DNA of 64,000 nucleotides, from NCBI GenBank assembly GCA_963781345.1, contig CAWAFQ010000013.1, positions 124,001 to 188,000 of the forward strand. The letters are read 5' to 3'. The position numbers and the translations under genes are program-made. The first letter of the stretch is position 1. The number at the start of each line of letters is the position of its first letter. Source of the DNA: JBBRHQ01 sp963781345. Lineage in GTDB: Bacteria; Actinomycetota; Thermoleophilia; Solirubrobacterales; 70-9. A model generated the notes under the pieces. The model saw nothing but the letters and a program-made list of their open reading frames with translations, was not told the DNA's origin and ran no database searches. Shown in pieces: positions 8,972-17,692 of the stretch.

Positions 8972-10107
8972 AGGCCGAGCACGGACGATGCTGATCGCGC
9001 TGCTGGCGCTGGGAGCCTCGCTGGCGCTGGCCGCCTGCGGCGGCGGCGAGAGCGGAGGCAGCGGCACGACGGCGGAGGTCGCCCAGGGCGGCAAGGCCAG
9101 CGGCAGTGTCACCATCTCCAACTGGCCCGGCTACATCGATCCCGGAAGTGACAACACCGTTGCCAAGTTCGAGGAGGCTTCCGGCGTCAACACCACCTAC
9201 GTCGAAGACGTCAACGACAACAACGCGTTCTTCGGCAAGGTGCAGCCCGACCTGGCGTCGGGCAGCTCGGGGGGTCGCAGCATGTTCGTCGTCACCGACT
9301 GGATGGCGAAGCAGATGTACGACCTCGGCTACCTGCAGCGGATCGACTACTCCGACGTCCCCAACGTCAAGAAGAACATCACCGACCAGGCCGCCGCGTC
9401 GGTGTCCGACCCGGGCCGCAAGTTCACGATCCCCTGGCAGAGCGGCCTCACCGGGCTCTGGGTCAACACCAAGCTCGCCCCGGAGATCAGGTCGATCAAC
9501 GATCTGTTCGACCCAAAGTACAAGGGCAAGGTGACCTTCCTCACCGAGATGCGGGACACCGTGCCGCTGGTGATGGAGGGCGAGGGAATCGACCCGAAGA
9601 CCGCGACCAAGCAGCAGTGGCTCGACGCGATCGACAAGCTGAAGAAGGCGTCGGACTCGGGGCAGATCCGGCGCTTCACCGGCAACGAGTACACCGAGGA
9701 CCTGACCTCCGGAAACGTCGTCGCGGCGGTGGGATGGTCGGGCGACGCTTCGTTGATCGGCACCGAGGACGCCGAGTGGCGCAAGCCGACCGAGGGCTGC
9801 ACGATCTTCACCGACAGCATGGTGATCCCCGTCGGTGCGCCCAACCCGCAGGCTGCGCTTGCCTGGGCCGACTTCGTCTACCGGCCCGAGGTGGCGGCGC
9901 CCCTGGCCGCGTACATCACCTACGTGACCCCGGTCAAGGGGGTGAAGGAGGTGCTGGCCAAGACCGATCCGGCGACGGCCAACAACCCCCTGATCTTCCC
10001 GCCGCCCAAGCTGCTGAAGGGCTGCATTCCGCAACCCGAACCCACCGGGAAGCCCCGAGGACCAGCAGGAGGTCACCAAGGCCTTCCAGGACGTGGTCAC
10101 GGGCTGA
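8964..10107 (+). CDS. potD: PotD-like polyamine-binding lipoprotein, frameshift near the C-terminus
   Basis: An extracytoplasmic solute-binding lipoprotein of about 380 residues. The N-terminus has a short lipoprotein signal ending LALAACGGG, then SGSVTISNWPGYIDP, typical of PotD/PotF proteins. GTG 8964 is preferred because AAGGAGGAG (8951-8959) precedes it; it overlaps the end of potA. The in-frame tail after KLLKGC reads as nonsense, while another frame gives SPEDQQEVTKAFQDVVTG and a stop at 10107, the expected PotD ending. One extra A near 10051-10053 (GGGAAGCC) explains this. Likely a sequencing error. Confidence 0.87.
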
Positions 10108-10154
10108 CAGGGATGGACGGCGGCGGACGCGACATAGCCGAGCCGTAGCGGGCG

Positions 10155-11018
10155 ATGAGCGCTCGCCGCCGTCTCGTCCCATACGGCCTGCTCGCACCGG
10201 GGGCGCTTTGGCTGATCCTCTTCTTCCTGGTGCCGATGGCGTTCCTCGCCGAACTCTCACTCGAGTCGGGGTCCTTGCTCACCGGCGGGCGGGAGTTCAC
10301 CTGGCAGTTCTCGAACTTCCCCGACTCGCTCTCGGCCAACTCCGAGCAGATCATCCGCTCGCTCTATTACGCCGGCACCGCAACGGTGCTCGCCCTTCTG
10401 ATCGCCTACCCACTGGCCTACGCGATTGCCCGCCAGTCGAGCCGCTGGCGCCTGGTGATGCTGTTCGCCGTGATCGCGCCCTTCTTCACCACCTACCTGA
10501 TCCGCACGATCGCCTGGAAGACGATCCTCGCCGACTCCAGCCCAATCGTCGACGTGCTCCAGACCGTCGGGCTCATCCCCTCGGGGGGACGCGTGCTCGC
10601 AACCTCGGGCGCCGTGATCGCAGGGCTCACCTACAACTTCCTGCCGTTCATGATCCTGCCCATCTACGCCAACATCGAGTCGCTCGACATGAGGCTGGTT
10701 GAAGCGGCCAAGGACCTCTACGCATCCTCGCGACAGGCCTTCCTGCGGGTCACCCTTCCCCTGACCGCGCCAGGCATCGTCGCCGGCGTCCTGCTCACCT
10801 TCATCCCGGCCTTCGGTGACTACGTCAACGCGGCGATCCTCGGAGGCACCGGGCAGTCGATGGTCGGAAACCGGATCCAGTCGCTCTACCTGGTGCAGAA
10901 CGACTACCCGGAGGCGGCGGCGCTGTCCTTTCTGATGATGGCGCTGATCCTGATCGCTGTGATCGTCTACATCCGCCTCGCCGGCACCGAGGCCTTCATC
11001 GGCGAGGATGCCGACTGA
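10155..11018 (+). CDS. potB: polyamine ABC transporter permease, PotB type
   Basis: A 287-residue membrane permease with six hydrophobic segments, starting with LLAPGALWLILFFLVPM. The cytoplasmic EAA loop is EAAKDLYASSRQAFLRVTLP, which contacts PotA. A stretch of 47 nt separates it from the corrected potD stop. Its TGA shares one base with the ATG of the next permease (TGATG), so the two are coupled. Confidence 0.88.
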   Translation: MSARRRLVPYGLLAPGALWLILFFLVPMAFLAELSLESGSLLTGGREFTWQFSNFPDSLSANSEQIIRSLYYAGTATVLALLIAYPLAYAIARQSSRWRLVMLFAVIAPFFTTYLIRTIAWKTILADSSPIVDVLQTVGLIPSGGRVLATSGAVIAGLTYNFLPFMILPIYANIESLDMRLVEAAKDLYASSRQAFLRVTLPLTAPGIVAGVLLTFIPAFGDYVNAAILGGTGQSMVGNRIQSLYLVQNDYPEAAALSFLMMALILIAVIVYIRLAGTEAFIGEDAD

Positions 11019-11885
11019 TGGCCGCCTGGGCCTGGCTGCGCCACCACGCGCTCAACATCTACGCCGGGCTGGCGATCGCCTACATGCTGATCCCGATCGC
11101 GGTGATCGCGGTCTTCTCGTTCGGCGAGACGCCCAAGGACAAGCTCAACTTCTCCCTCTCCGGTGGCTTCACCCTCGAGTACTGGCTGAACGCCTTCTCA
11201 ATCGAAGAGCTGAACAAGGCGTTCCGCACATCTGTTGAGCTAGCCCTGCTCTCGACGCTGATCGCGACCGCGATTGGAACGCTGATGGCGCTTGCCCTGG
11301 TCCGCCACCGTTTTCGCGGGCGCCACGCCACCAACCTGTTGGTCATTCTGCCGATGGCCACGCCGGAGATCGTCATGGGCGCGACCCTTCTCTCGACCTT
11401 CATTTTCTTCGAGGTCGTGCGCGGCTTCACAACGCTTCTGATCGCCCACGTGATGTTCTCGATCAGCTTCGTCGTCGTCGTCGTGCGCTCGCGGCTGATC
11501 GGCTTCGACCGCAGCATCGAGGAGGCGGCCCAGGACCTCGGCGCGACACCGCTTGCCACCTTCCGCCACGTGACCCTTCCGCTGATGGCCCCCGGCGTGG
11601 TCGCCGCTGCGCTGCTCGCCTTTGCGCTCTCGACTCGACGACTTCGTCATCTCCAACTTCAACTCCGGCGCTGAGACCCAGACCTTCCCCCTCTACGTCT
11701 TCGGCGTCGCCCTTCGCGGCATCCCGGTCCAGGTCAACGTGCTCGCAACCTTGCTCTTCGCCGTCACGGTGATCGCAATTCTGCTTGTCATCTGGCAGCA
11801 GCGCCGAGCGCAGCGGATGGCCTCGATCGCGTCTGAGGAGGAGGCGCCGGAGGCGTTGGCGATGGCGAGCCCCGCCGGAGCCTAG
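11018..11885 (+). CDS. potC: polyamine ABC transporter permease, PotC type, frameshifted
   Basis: The second permease, with EAA loop EAAQDLGATPLATFRHVTLP. The first frame runs to LLAFALS, then breaks near 11633; the other frame continues LDDFVISNFNSG, the conserved PotC motif, and a last membrane helix, ending at 11885. One extra A in TCGACTCGACG accounts for the break. The corrected product is about 288 residues, normal for the family. The stop is followed immediately by the GTG of the next aldehyde dehydrogenase. Confidence 0.87.
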
Positions 11886-13367
11886 GTGGCCGACGGGCCA
11901 GTGGAAACGCGGCTGCTGATCGGGGGCGAGCGGGTCGAGGGCGCCGGCGAGCCGCTCGCCGTAGAGAACCCGGCCACCGAGGAGACGCTCGCCACCGTTG
12001 GCACGGCCTCGCCCGAGCAGATCGACGCGGCGATCGCGGCCGCCCGCGAGGCGTCGCGCGGCTGGGAGCGCACCCCAGCGATCGAGCGCGGAGAGATGTT
12101 GCACGAGGTCGCGCGGCGCCTGCGTGAGCATCAGGCGGAGCTGGCGGCGGCGATGACGACCGAGGGCGGCAAGCCGCTGATCGAGAACTCCGACGAGATC
12201 GAGTGGTGCGCCGCGGCCTTCGACTACTACGCCGAGATCGGCCGCGACTCGGCCGGACGGGTGATCCCCTCGATCGAGGCGACCCAACTCTCGCTGGTGG
12301 TCAAGGACCCGATCGGCGTCGTCGGCTGCATCGTCCCCTGGAACTACCCGCTGCTGCTCCTGACCTGGAAGCTGGCTCCGGCACTCGCCGCCGGCAACAC
12401 CACCGTCTGCAAGCCCTCCGAGCTGACCCCGATCTCGACCCTGATGCTCGCCGGATGCCTCGAGCACCTGCCCCCGGGGGTCGTCAACCTGATCGCCGGG
12501 GCCGGTGACGTCGGCGCCGCGCTGACTGCCGACGAGCGGGTCGGCTGCCTCGCCTTCACCGGCTCGGTCGAGACCGGCAAGCGCGTCGCGCTCGCCTGCG
12601 CCGAACGCGTCGCTCGGGTCAACCTCGAGATGGGTGGCAAGGACCCGTTCATCGTCTGCGCCGACATCGGTGCCGAGGGCGTCGGCGTCGCCGCCCGCGG
12701 CGGAGCCTGGGCCGCCTATCTCAACGCCGGCCAGGTCTGCACCTCAGCCGAGCGCTTCTACGTGATGGCCGATGTCTACGACGACTACGTCAGCGCCTTC
12801 GTCTCCCACACCGACTCGCTCGTCGTCGGCGACCCCACCGACCCCGGCACCGACGTCGGGCCGATGGTCTCAGCCGCGCAGCGCCGCAAGGTCGTAGACC
12901 AGGTAGAGGCCGCGGTCGGCGCCGGCGCCGAGCTGCTGACCGGAGGCGGGGACGGGGGCAACCAGCGCGGTCACTACTACTCCCCCGCCGTGGTCACCGG
13001 CGCCCCGCCGCAGACCGACCTCCTGTGCGAGGAGACTTTCGGCCCGGTGGCGCCGATCGTCCCGGTCTCCTCACTGGAGGAGGCGATCGAGCTCGCCAAC
13101 GGCACCCGCTTCGGCCTCGGCGCCAACATCTACACCTCGGACCTGAAGACGATGGTCCGCTGCATGCGCGAGATAAAGGCCGGAACCATCTGGTTCAACG
13201 ACCCGCTGACCGACAACGACGCCGGCCCCTTTGGCGGCTTCAAGCAATCCGGACTGGGCCGCGAGCTCGGCCGCGAGGGCCTCGAGGCCTTCCAGGAGAC
13301 CAAGCACGTCCACGTCGAGACCGAGATCGCGGCGAAGGACTGGTGGTATCCCTACAGCGCCGGCTGA
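11886..13367 (+). CDS. second NAD-dependent aldehyde dehydrogenase
   Basis: A 493-residue ALDH with PWNYPL 151-156, GSVETG 226-231, Glu248 in LEMGGKD and nucleophile Cys285 in GQVCTSAE. It is not a close copy of the ALDH at 339-1781, so the locus has two distinct aldehyde oxidases. It begins with GTG directly after the potC stop and is the last gene of the transport operon. Likely substrates are aminoaldehydes from imported polyamines or betaine aldehyde; this is inference from context. Confidence 0.88.
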   Translation: MADGPVETRLLIGGERVEGAGEPLAVENPATEETLATVGTASPEQIDAAIAAAREASRGWERTPAIERGEMLHEVARRLREHQAELAAAMTTEGGKPLIENSDEIEWCAAAFDYYAEIGRDSAGRVIPSIEATQLSLVVKDPIGVVGCIVPWNYPLLLLTWKLAPALAAGNTTVCKPSELTPISTLMLAGCLEHLPPGVVNLIAGAGDVGAALTADERVGCLAFTGSVETGKRVALACAERVARVNLEMGGKDPFIVCADIGAEGVGVAARGGAWAAYLNAGQVCTSAERFYVMADVYDDYVSAFVSHTDSLVVGDPTDPGTDVGPMVSAAQRRKVVDQVEAAVGAGAELLTGGGDGGNQRGHYYSPAVVTGAPPQTDLLCEETFGPVAPIVPVSSLEEAIELANGTRFGLGANIYTSDLKTMVRCMREIKAGTIWFNDPLTDNDAGPFGGFKQSGLGRELGREGLEAFQETKHVHVETEIAAKDWWYPYSAG

Positions 13368-13440
13368 CGCAAACGGGGAAGGCCCCGCGCCTGAGCCAAT
13401 CCCCCCGCTTCGGCCAAGACGACGTGGCCGATCCGAGGGG

Positions 13441-13543
13441 GTGGCCGACGATACGCACGCTGTGCGTGCGCGAGGTCGGCCACGTCAGCCGAATGAAGGG
13501 GTGGCCGACGATACGCACGGCATGCGTGCGCGAGGTCGGCCAC
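13441..13543. repeat. tandem pair of two-tier hairpins between convergent genes
   Basis: Two copies of a 43-nt element (13441-13483 and 13501-13543), spaced exactly 60 nt. Each has a 9-bp outer stem GTGGCCGAC/GTCGGCCAC, an internal loop GATA/CGAG, a 6-bp inner stem CGCACG/CGTGCG and a 5-nt loop that differs between copies (CTGTG, GCATG). GATCCGAGGG occurs on both sides (13430-13439, 13552-13561). There is no U-tract. It may end transcription from both sides or be a mobile palindromic repeat. Confidence 0.75.
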
Positions 13544-13566
13544 GTCGCCGGGATCCGAGGGCGGCG

Positions 13567-14235
13567 TCAGAAAGGCAGCCGCGGCAGCGCCTTCTCGAGC
13601 CAATCGCGCCCGGCGTCGATCGTCGGGCCGTCGATCGAGTGGCCGATCGGCGCCTCGCGGTAGGTGACGTCGAGGCCGGCGGGCTCGAGCAGATCGCGGG
13701 CGGAGCGGGCGAACTCGGTGCCGATCACCGGGTCGGCGGCGCCGTGGGAGATGAGGACGGGCATTCCCGCGCGCGAGGCGAGGTCGGGGGCCCAGCCCTC
13801 GACCTCCGGGATGAAGCCGGAGAGGGCGAGAATGCCCGCCGGCCGTGGCCTGCCGGCGCCGAGGCCGAGTGCATACGACATCACCGTGCCCTGCGAGAAG
13901 CCGCCGAGGACGGTCCGCTCGATCGGGATGCCGACCGTCTCGCCGAGCGCCGCCAACCACTCACCTAGCCTCACGTAGCTGGCGTCGAAGGTCTCGCGAT
14001 CGGGGAACCCGACCCGCTCGACCATGTACCAGTGATTGCCCGGATGGCCGGCGAACTGAAGCGGCGCCCTCGGGGCGGCACAGAAGAGCCGGCCCTCGGG
14101 ATCGAGCAGATCGAAGAGCCCGGCGAGGTCCTGCTCGCTGGTCCCGCGTCCGTGGAGAAGAGCGAGGGCGCCGTCGGCGCGCTCGATCCGGGCGGGGCGG
14201 GCGGCGGTGACAAGCGTTTCGGAGAGCTCGGGCAT
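13567..14235 (-). CDS. carboxylesterase/phospholipase-type serine hydrolase
   Basis: A 222-residue alpha/beta hydrolase of the small esterase (acyl-protein thioesterase/YpfH-like) type. The catalytic triad is readable: Ser114 in GGFSQGT, Asp168 in HGAADPVI, His199 in IGHSIDG. There is no signal peptide, so it should be cytoplasmic. I chose the ATG at 14235 (MPELSETL); longer in-frame versions run into the divergent gene's promoter. It is convergent with the transport operon across the hairpin pair and divergent from the decarboxylase. Confidence 0.8.
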   Translation of the reverse strand: MPELSETLVTAARPARIERADGALALLHGRGTSEQDLAGLFDLLDPEGRLFCAAPRAPLQFAGHPGNHWYMVERVGFPDRETFDASYVRLGEWLAALGETVGIPIERTVLGGFSQGTVMSYALGLGAGRPRPAGILALSGFIPEVEGWAPDLASRAGMPVLISHGAADPVIGTEFARSARDLLEPAGLDVTYREAPIGHSIDGPTIDAGRDWLEKALPRLPF

Positions 14236-14281
14236 TGGTGCATTGTTCCTATTTGCCAGGGGCCACGGCCTGGCGCCCCCA

Positions 14282-14287
14282 TAGACT
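14282..14287 (+). promoter_or_regulatory. -10 element of the decarboxylase gene, leaderless type
   Basis: TAGACT lies 8 nt before the ATG at 14296, and no ribosome site is present. Transcription would start at or next to the start codon. Confidence 0.45.
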
Positions 14288-14295
14288 CGACCGCG

Positions 14296-15782
14296 ATGGC
14301 CGGCCAGGACTCGACACCCTACGCGGACGCGATCATCGACTACGCGGAGCGAGACCCCGGCCGCTTTCACGTCCCCGGCCACAAGGGCGGGCCCGGCGCC
14401 GATCCGGCGCTGCTGGCTCTGGCCGGGGATACCGCGCTGCGTCACGACGTCCCGGCGCTGATAGAGGGCATCGACACCGGCGCCAGCCCGACACCGTTCG
14501 AGCAGGCTCAGAGGCTCGCCGCCGAGGCCTGGGGCGCCGAGCGAACCTGGTTCCTGATCAACGGCGCATCACAGGGAAACCAGGCGATGTGCCTCGCCCT
14601 TGCGCATACCGGCGACGAGGTCGTGATCCAGCGAAACGTCCACTCCTCGGTGATCGACGGGCTCATCCTCTCGGGTCTGCGCCCCGCCTTCGTCGCCCCC
14701 GAGCTCGACCCCGAGCTCGGCGTCGCCCACTGCATGACGCCGGATTCGCTTCGCCTTGCCCTCGAGGCGACCCCTGGCGCGGTCGGCGCGGTCGCGGTCT
14801 CACCGACCTACTTCGGCGCCTGCGCCGACATAGCCGCGCTGGCTGAGGTCGCCCACGAACACGGTGTCCCGCTGATCGTCGACGAGGCCTGGGGGCGCAC
14901 CTGTGCTTCCACCCCGACCTACCGCCCGACGCGATCTCGTCCGGCGCCGACCTGGTCATCTCCTCGACCCACAAGATCGTCGGCAGCCTGACCCAGGCGG
15001 CGATGCTCCACCTCAGCGGCGACCGGATCGCCGAAGGTGTCGTCGACCGTTGCATCAGCCTGATCGAGTCCACCAGCCCCAGCGGGCTTCTCTGCGGCTC
15101 CCTCGACGCGGGCCGGCGGCTGGCGGCGGTCCACGGCGAGGAGTTGCTGGGCGAGACGATCGAGCGGCTGCGACGGACACGGGAGGAGATCCGCCAGATC
15201 CCCGGTCTCGACGTCCTCGACGAGCGCATGGTCGGGCGGGCGGGGGTCGCCGGGCTGGACCCGCTGCGGCTTGCGATCGACGTTCGCGGGACCGGCTCCA
15301 GCGGGTATCGCCTGGCCGAGGCGGCACTGGAGCGCGATGACATCAACTTCGAGCTGTTCGCCGAGAACGTCGTCGTCGCCGCCTTCGGCATGGGGGCGCC
15401 GGCCGCGGCGCAGGCCGAGCTGCTGGTCGCGGCGCTTCGCCACGCGGTCGAGAAGATCGGCGGCGATCCACCCTCCGAGCACCCCGACTTCGCCCCGCCG
15501 CCGCCGTGGGGGGAGTTGGTGATGACGCCGCGCCAGGCCTTCCTCGGGCCCCAGGACGTGGTCCCGATCGACTCCGCCGTCGGCCGCGTCGCGGCAGAGC
15601 CGCTCGCCGCCTACCCGCCCGGGATCCCCAATGTGCTGCCCGGGGAGCGGCTGACCCGGGAGACACTCGACTACGTGATCGAGAGCGTCGCCCACGGCGG
15701 CTACGTGCGCGGCGCCACCGACCGCGATCTGAAGACCCTGCGGGTGACCAGCAAGAGCGCCGGCCCGGCCCAGGGCCGCTGA
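14296..15782 (+). CDS. Orn/Lys/Arg decarboxylase family protein, frameshifted
   Basis: A PLP-dependent decarboxylase of the SpeA/LdcC/CadA fold, about 495 residues. The N-terminus has FHVPGHKGG; the cofactor region has VDEAWG and, after the break, STHKIVGSLTQAAM with the Schiff-base lysine. The frame is lost after VDEAWG near 14891-14895: five G where six are needed to continue with AHLCFHPDL. A one-base homopolymer deletion explains it. Products would be putrescine, cadaverine or agmatine, which fits the polyamine operon next door. The substrate cannot be assigned from sequence alone. Confidence 0.82.
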
Positions 15783-15788
15783 CTCCGG

Positions 15789-15814
15789 GGCTCCTCGCGC
15801 CCATGCGAGGAGCC
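15789..15814 (+). terminator. stem-loop terminator after the decarboxylase
   Basis: A perfect 10-bp stem, GGCTCCTCGC/GCGAGGAGCC, closes a 6-nt loop and begins 6 nt after the stop codon. No U-tract, as is common in high-GC actinobacteria. Confidence 0.6.
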
Positions 15815-15820
15815 AACGCC

Positions 15821-15873
15821 GGGTCGAGTGGACGAAAGCCCCCGCATATCGAGGGGAATCGTCCACTCGACCC
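15821..15873. repeat. 53-nt two-tier hairpin element
   Basis: A 15-bp perfect outer stem (15821-15835 with 15859-15873), an AAG/AA internal loop, a CCCC/GGGG inner stem and a CATATC-containing loop. The core order AAAGC, CCC, ATAT, GGG, GAATC matches the elements at 63391-63490, suggesting one family. Confidence 0.75.
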
Positions 15874-15961
15874 GATCTAGCGGCTGCAGGTCGCGACCGA
15901 GACGACGAAGTTGAGCTCACGCACCAGTCCGACGCCATCGCTTCGGCGACGGACCCGGCGA

Positions 15962-16086
15962 CCGCCGGACCCCTGAGTGCATGCGGACCGCCGGACCCCT
16001 GAGTGCATGCGGACCGCCGGACCCCTGAGTGCATGCGGACCGCCGGACCCCTGAGCGCATGCGCGCTGTGCAGGGGCCGGCCCCAG
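15962..16086. repeat. 26-bp tandem repeat, about four copies, ending in a hairpin
   Basis: Three identical copies of a 26-bp unit start at 15962, 15988 and 16014; a fourth diverged copy starts at 16040. Each unit contains GTGCATGC. The fourth copy joins downstream sequence to form CCCCTG/CAGGGG around AGCGC/GCGCT. The palindrome GGGGCCGGCCCC follows at 16073-16084. It fills most of the 324-nt gap between convergent genes. There are no spacers, so this is not a CRISPR array. Confidence 0.8.
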
Positions 16087-16106
16087 GGACAGTCGAGGTC
16101 GGCGCC

Positions 16107-16406
16107 TCAGGTGGCCGCGAGCAAGTCGCGCGCCTCTTCAGCCTCGAGATCGCCGTCGGCGACCTTGAAGCCGACCGTGTCGACGTAGTCGCCGGCGCCG
16201 GCCTCGGTGCGAACCGCGGCCATCTCGGGAGTCACTCCCGCGTCCATCAGATCCCGTGCCGCACTCGGGTGGAAGCAGCGGGCCTTGAGCCACTCATCGA
16301 CCTCATCGGCCGAGAAGCCCGACTCCGTCCAGGTCTCGGCGGCGTCGTCAGGGTTGCCACCGTGGGCGAAATGCCCATGCCTCTCGACCACGTCGCGAAT
16401 CGTCAT
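16107..16406 (-). CDS. small conserved-looking protein of unknown function
   Basis: A 99-residue, acidic, mainly helical soluble protein starting MTIRDVVERHGHFAHGGNP and ending DLEAEEARDLLAAT. I see no known motif. A repeated pattern of Asp/Glu with EV(D/A) and a central WLKARCFHPSAARDLMDAG segment suggests two short helical units of the kind found in small adaptor domains, but no function is assigned. TAGAGT 6 nt before the ATG suggests leaderless expression, which supports this being a real gene. Confidence 0.6.
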   Translation of the reverse strand: MTIRDVVERHGHFAHGGNPDDAAETWTESGFSADEVDEWLKARCFHPSAARDLMDAGVTPEMAAVRTEAGAGDYVDTVGFKVADGDLEAEEARDLLAAT

Positions 16407-16412
16407 GGCCCC

Positions 16413-16418
16413 ACTCTA
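16413..16418 (-). promoter_or_regulatory. -10 element of the 99-residue protein gene, leaderless type
   Basis: TAGAGT on the minus strand, 6 nt before the ATG at 16406. Confidence 0.4.
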
Positions 16419-16471
16419 ACCAGCCGCCGGCGCCGCGGGCCTGTACGGCCCAAGGCCCCGGTCCAGGTACG

Positions 16472-16491
16472 GTTGATCCGTATCGATCAAC
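16472..16491. promoter_or_regulatory. operator-like inverted repeat in a divergent promoter region
   Basis: GTTGATC and GATCAAC form a 7-bp inverted repeat with a 6-nt gap, between the divergent 99-residue protein gene and the protease gene. The size and symmetry fit a dimeric repressor site. No regulator is encoded next to it. Confidence 0.4.
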
Positions 16492-16548
16492 TGTGGACGA
16501 CCTCTCCGGCTCCGGCTCGAGCGAGGGAGCCCGAGATGGCGAGCGCAC

Positions 16549-17692
16549 ATGAAGGGTGAGCCGGTGTCGGACCGAAACCTCAAAGTAGGGCGACTCGCGG
16601 GGATCCCGATCGGGATCAGCCCGCTGTGGCTGGTGATCGTCGCGCTGATCACGGTCTCGCTCGGCTCCGCCTATTACCCGCAGGAGGTCGACGGCATCGC
16701 GCCCGCAGCCGCCTACCTGCCTCGGCTTGCTGAGCGCCCTGCTGCTGTTCGCGAGCATTCTCCTTCACGAGCTCGGCCACGCAATCGTCGCCCGACGCCG
16801 GGGGGTCGCGATCGAGGGCATCGACCTCTGGCTCCTCGGCGGGGTGTCGAAGATGCGTGGCACCCCCCACACCGGGGGCGACGAGCTGCGCTACGCGATC
16901 GCAGGGCCGATGGTGACGGCGCTGATTGCGGCCCTCTTCGCCGCCCTCCTGGCCGCGCTGCCGGCCACAGCACCCGACGCGCTTCGTGCACTCATCTCCT
17001 ACCAGCTGCTGGTGAACCTCGCGATCCTCGGCTTCAACCTGATCCCGGCCTTTCCCCTCGACGGCGGCCGGCTGCTGCGGGCCGCGCTCTGGGCCCGAAG
17101 CGGCGACATGGCTCGGGCGACCTCGACCGCCGCCGCGATCGGACGCGGATTCGCCGTCGTCATGATCGCCGTCGGTGTGCTGATGACGATGGCCGGCGCT
17201 CCGGCGGGCCTCTGGTTCGCGATCATCGGCGTCTTCCTGATCTTCGCCGGCCGCGCCGAGGAGAGCGCGCTCGAGCTCCGCAGGACCTTCTCCGGGCATG
17301 AGGCGGGAGAGCTGGCGACCTTCCCGGCGGTGACTATTCCGGCGGGGATCTCCGCAGCTGAGGCCGCGCGCGACTACTTCGCGCCCCACCGCTACCGCTC
17401 GTTTCCGGTCCTCGGCCCCTCCGGGGTCCTCGGTCTGGTCAGAATCGAGCGACTGGAGGAGCTGGGGCCGGGGCAACTCGAGGGCACGCCGATCGAGTCT
17501 CTCCTCGTCTCCGACCCGAGCCTGCTCGTCGACGAGCACGCAGACATTGCCGAGCTGCTCGAGCGTCCGGGATTTCAGCGCGTCGGCAGCGCGATCGTCA
17601 TCGGCGGCGAGGGGCAGCTCGGGATCCTCTCGGCGACGGCCGTCGAGCGGGCGCTGCGGGCCGCGCGCCTGACGAAGGCGCGCAGTCGGTGA
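16549..17692 (+). CDS. site-2 protease-type M50 metallopeptidase with CBS-like tail, frameshifted
   Basis: A membrane zinc protease that cleaves substrates within the bilayer. It shows an N-terminal membrane strand (GIPIGISPLWLVIVALI), zinc motif HELGH, and the second zinc motif NLIPAFPLDGGR. The last ~130 residues resemble paired CBS domains. The frame breaks near 16719-16724: one extra C (CTGCCTCGG for CTGCTCGG) separates the first helix from LLSALLLFASILLHELGH. Start at ATG 16549, or GTG 16564 with AAGGGTGAG before it. Its stop overlaps the next gene's GTG. Confidence 0.82.

Noticed and set aside
15962..16064. Possible CRISPR array in the repeated region
   Set aside because: The 26-bp units abut each other with no spacers and no cas genes are near.
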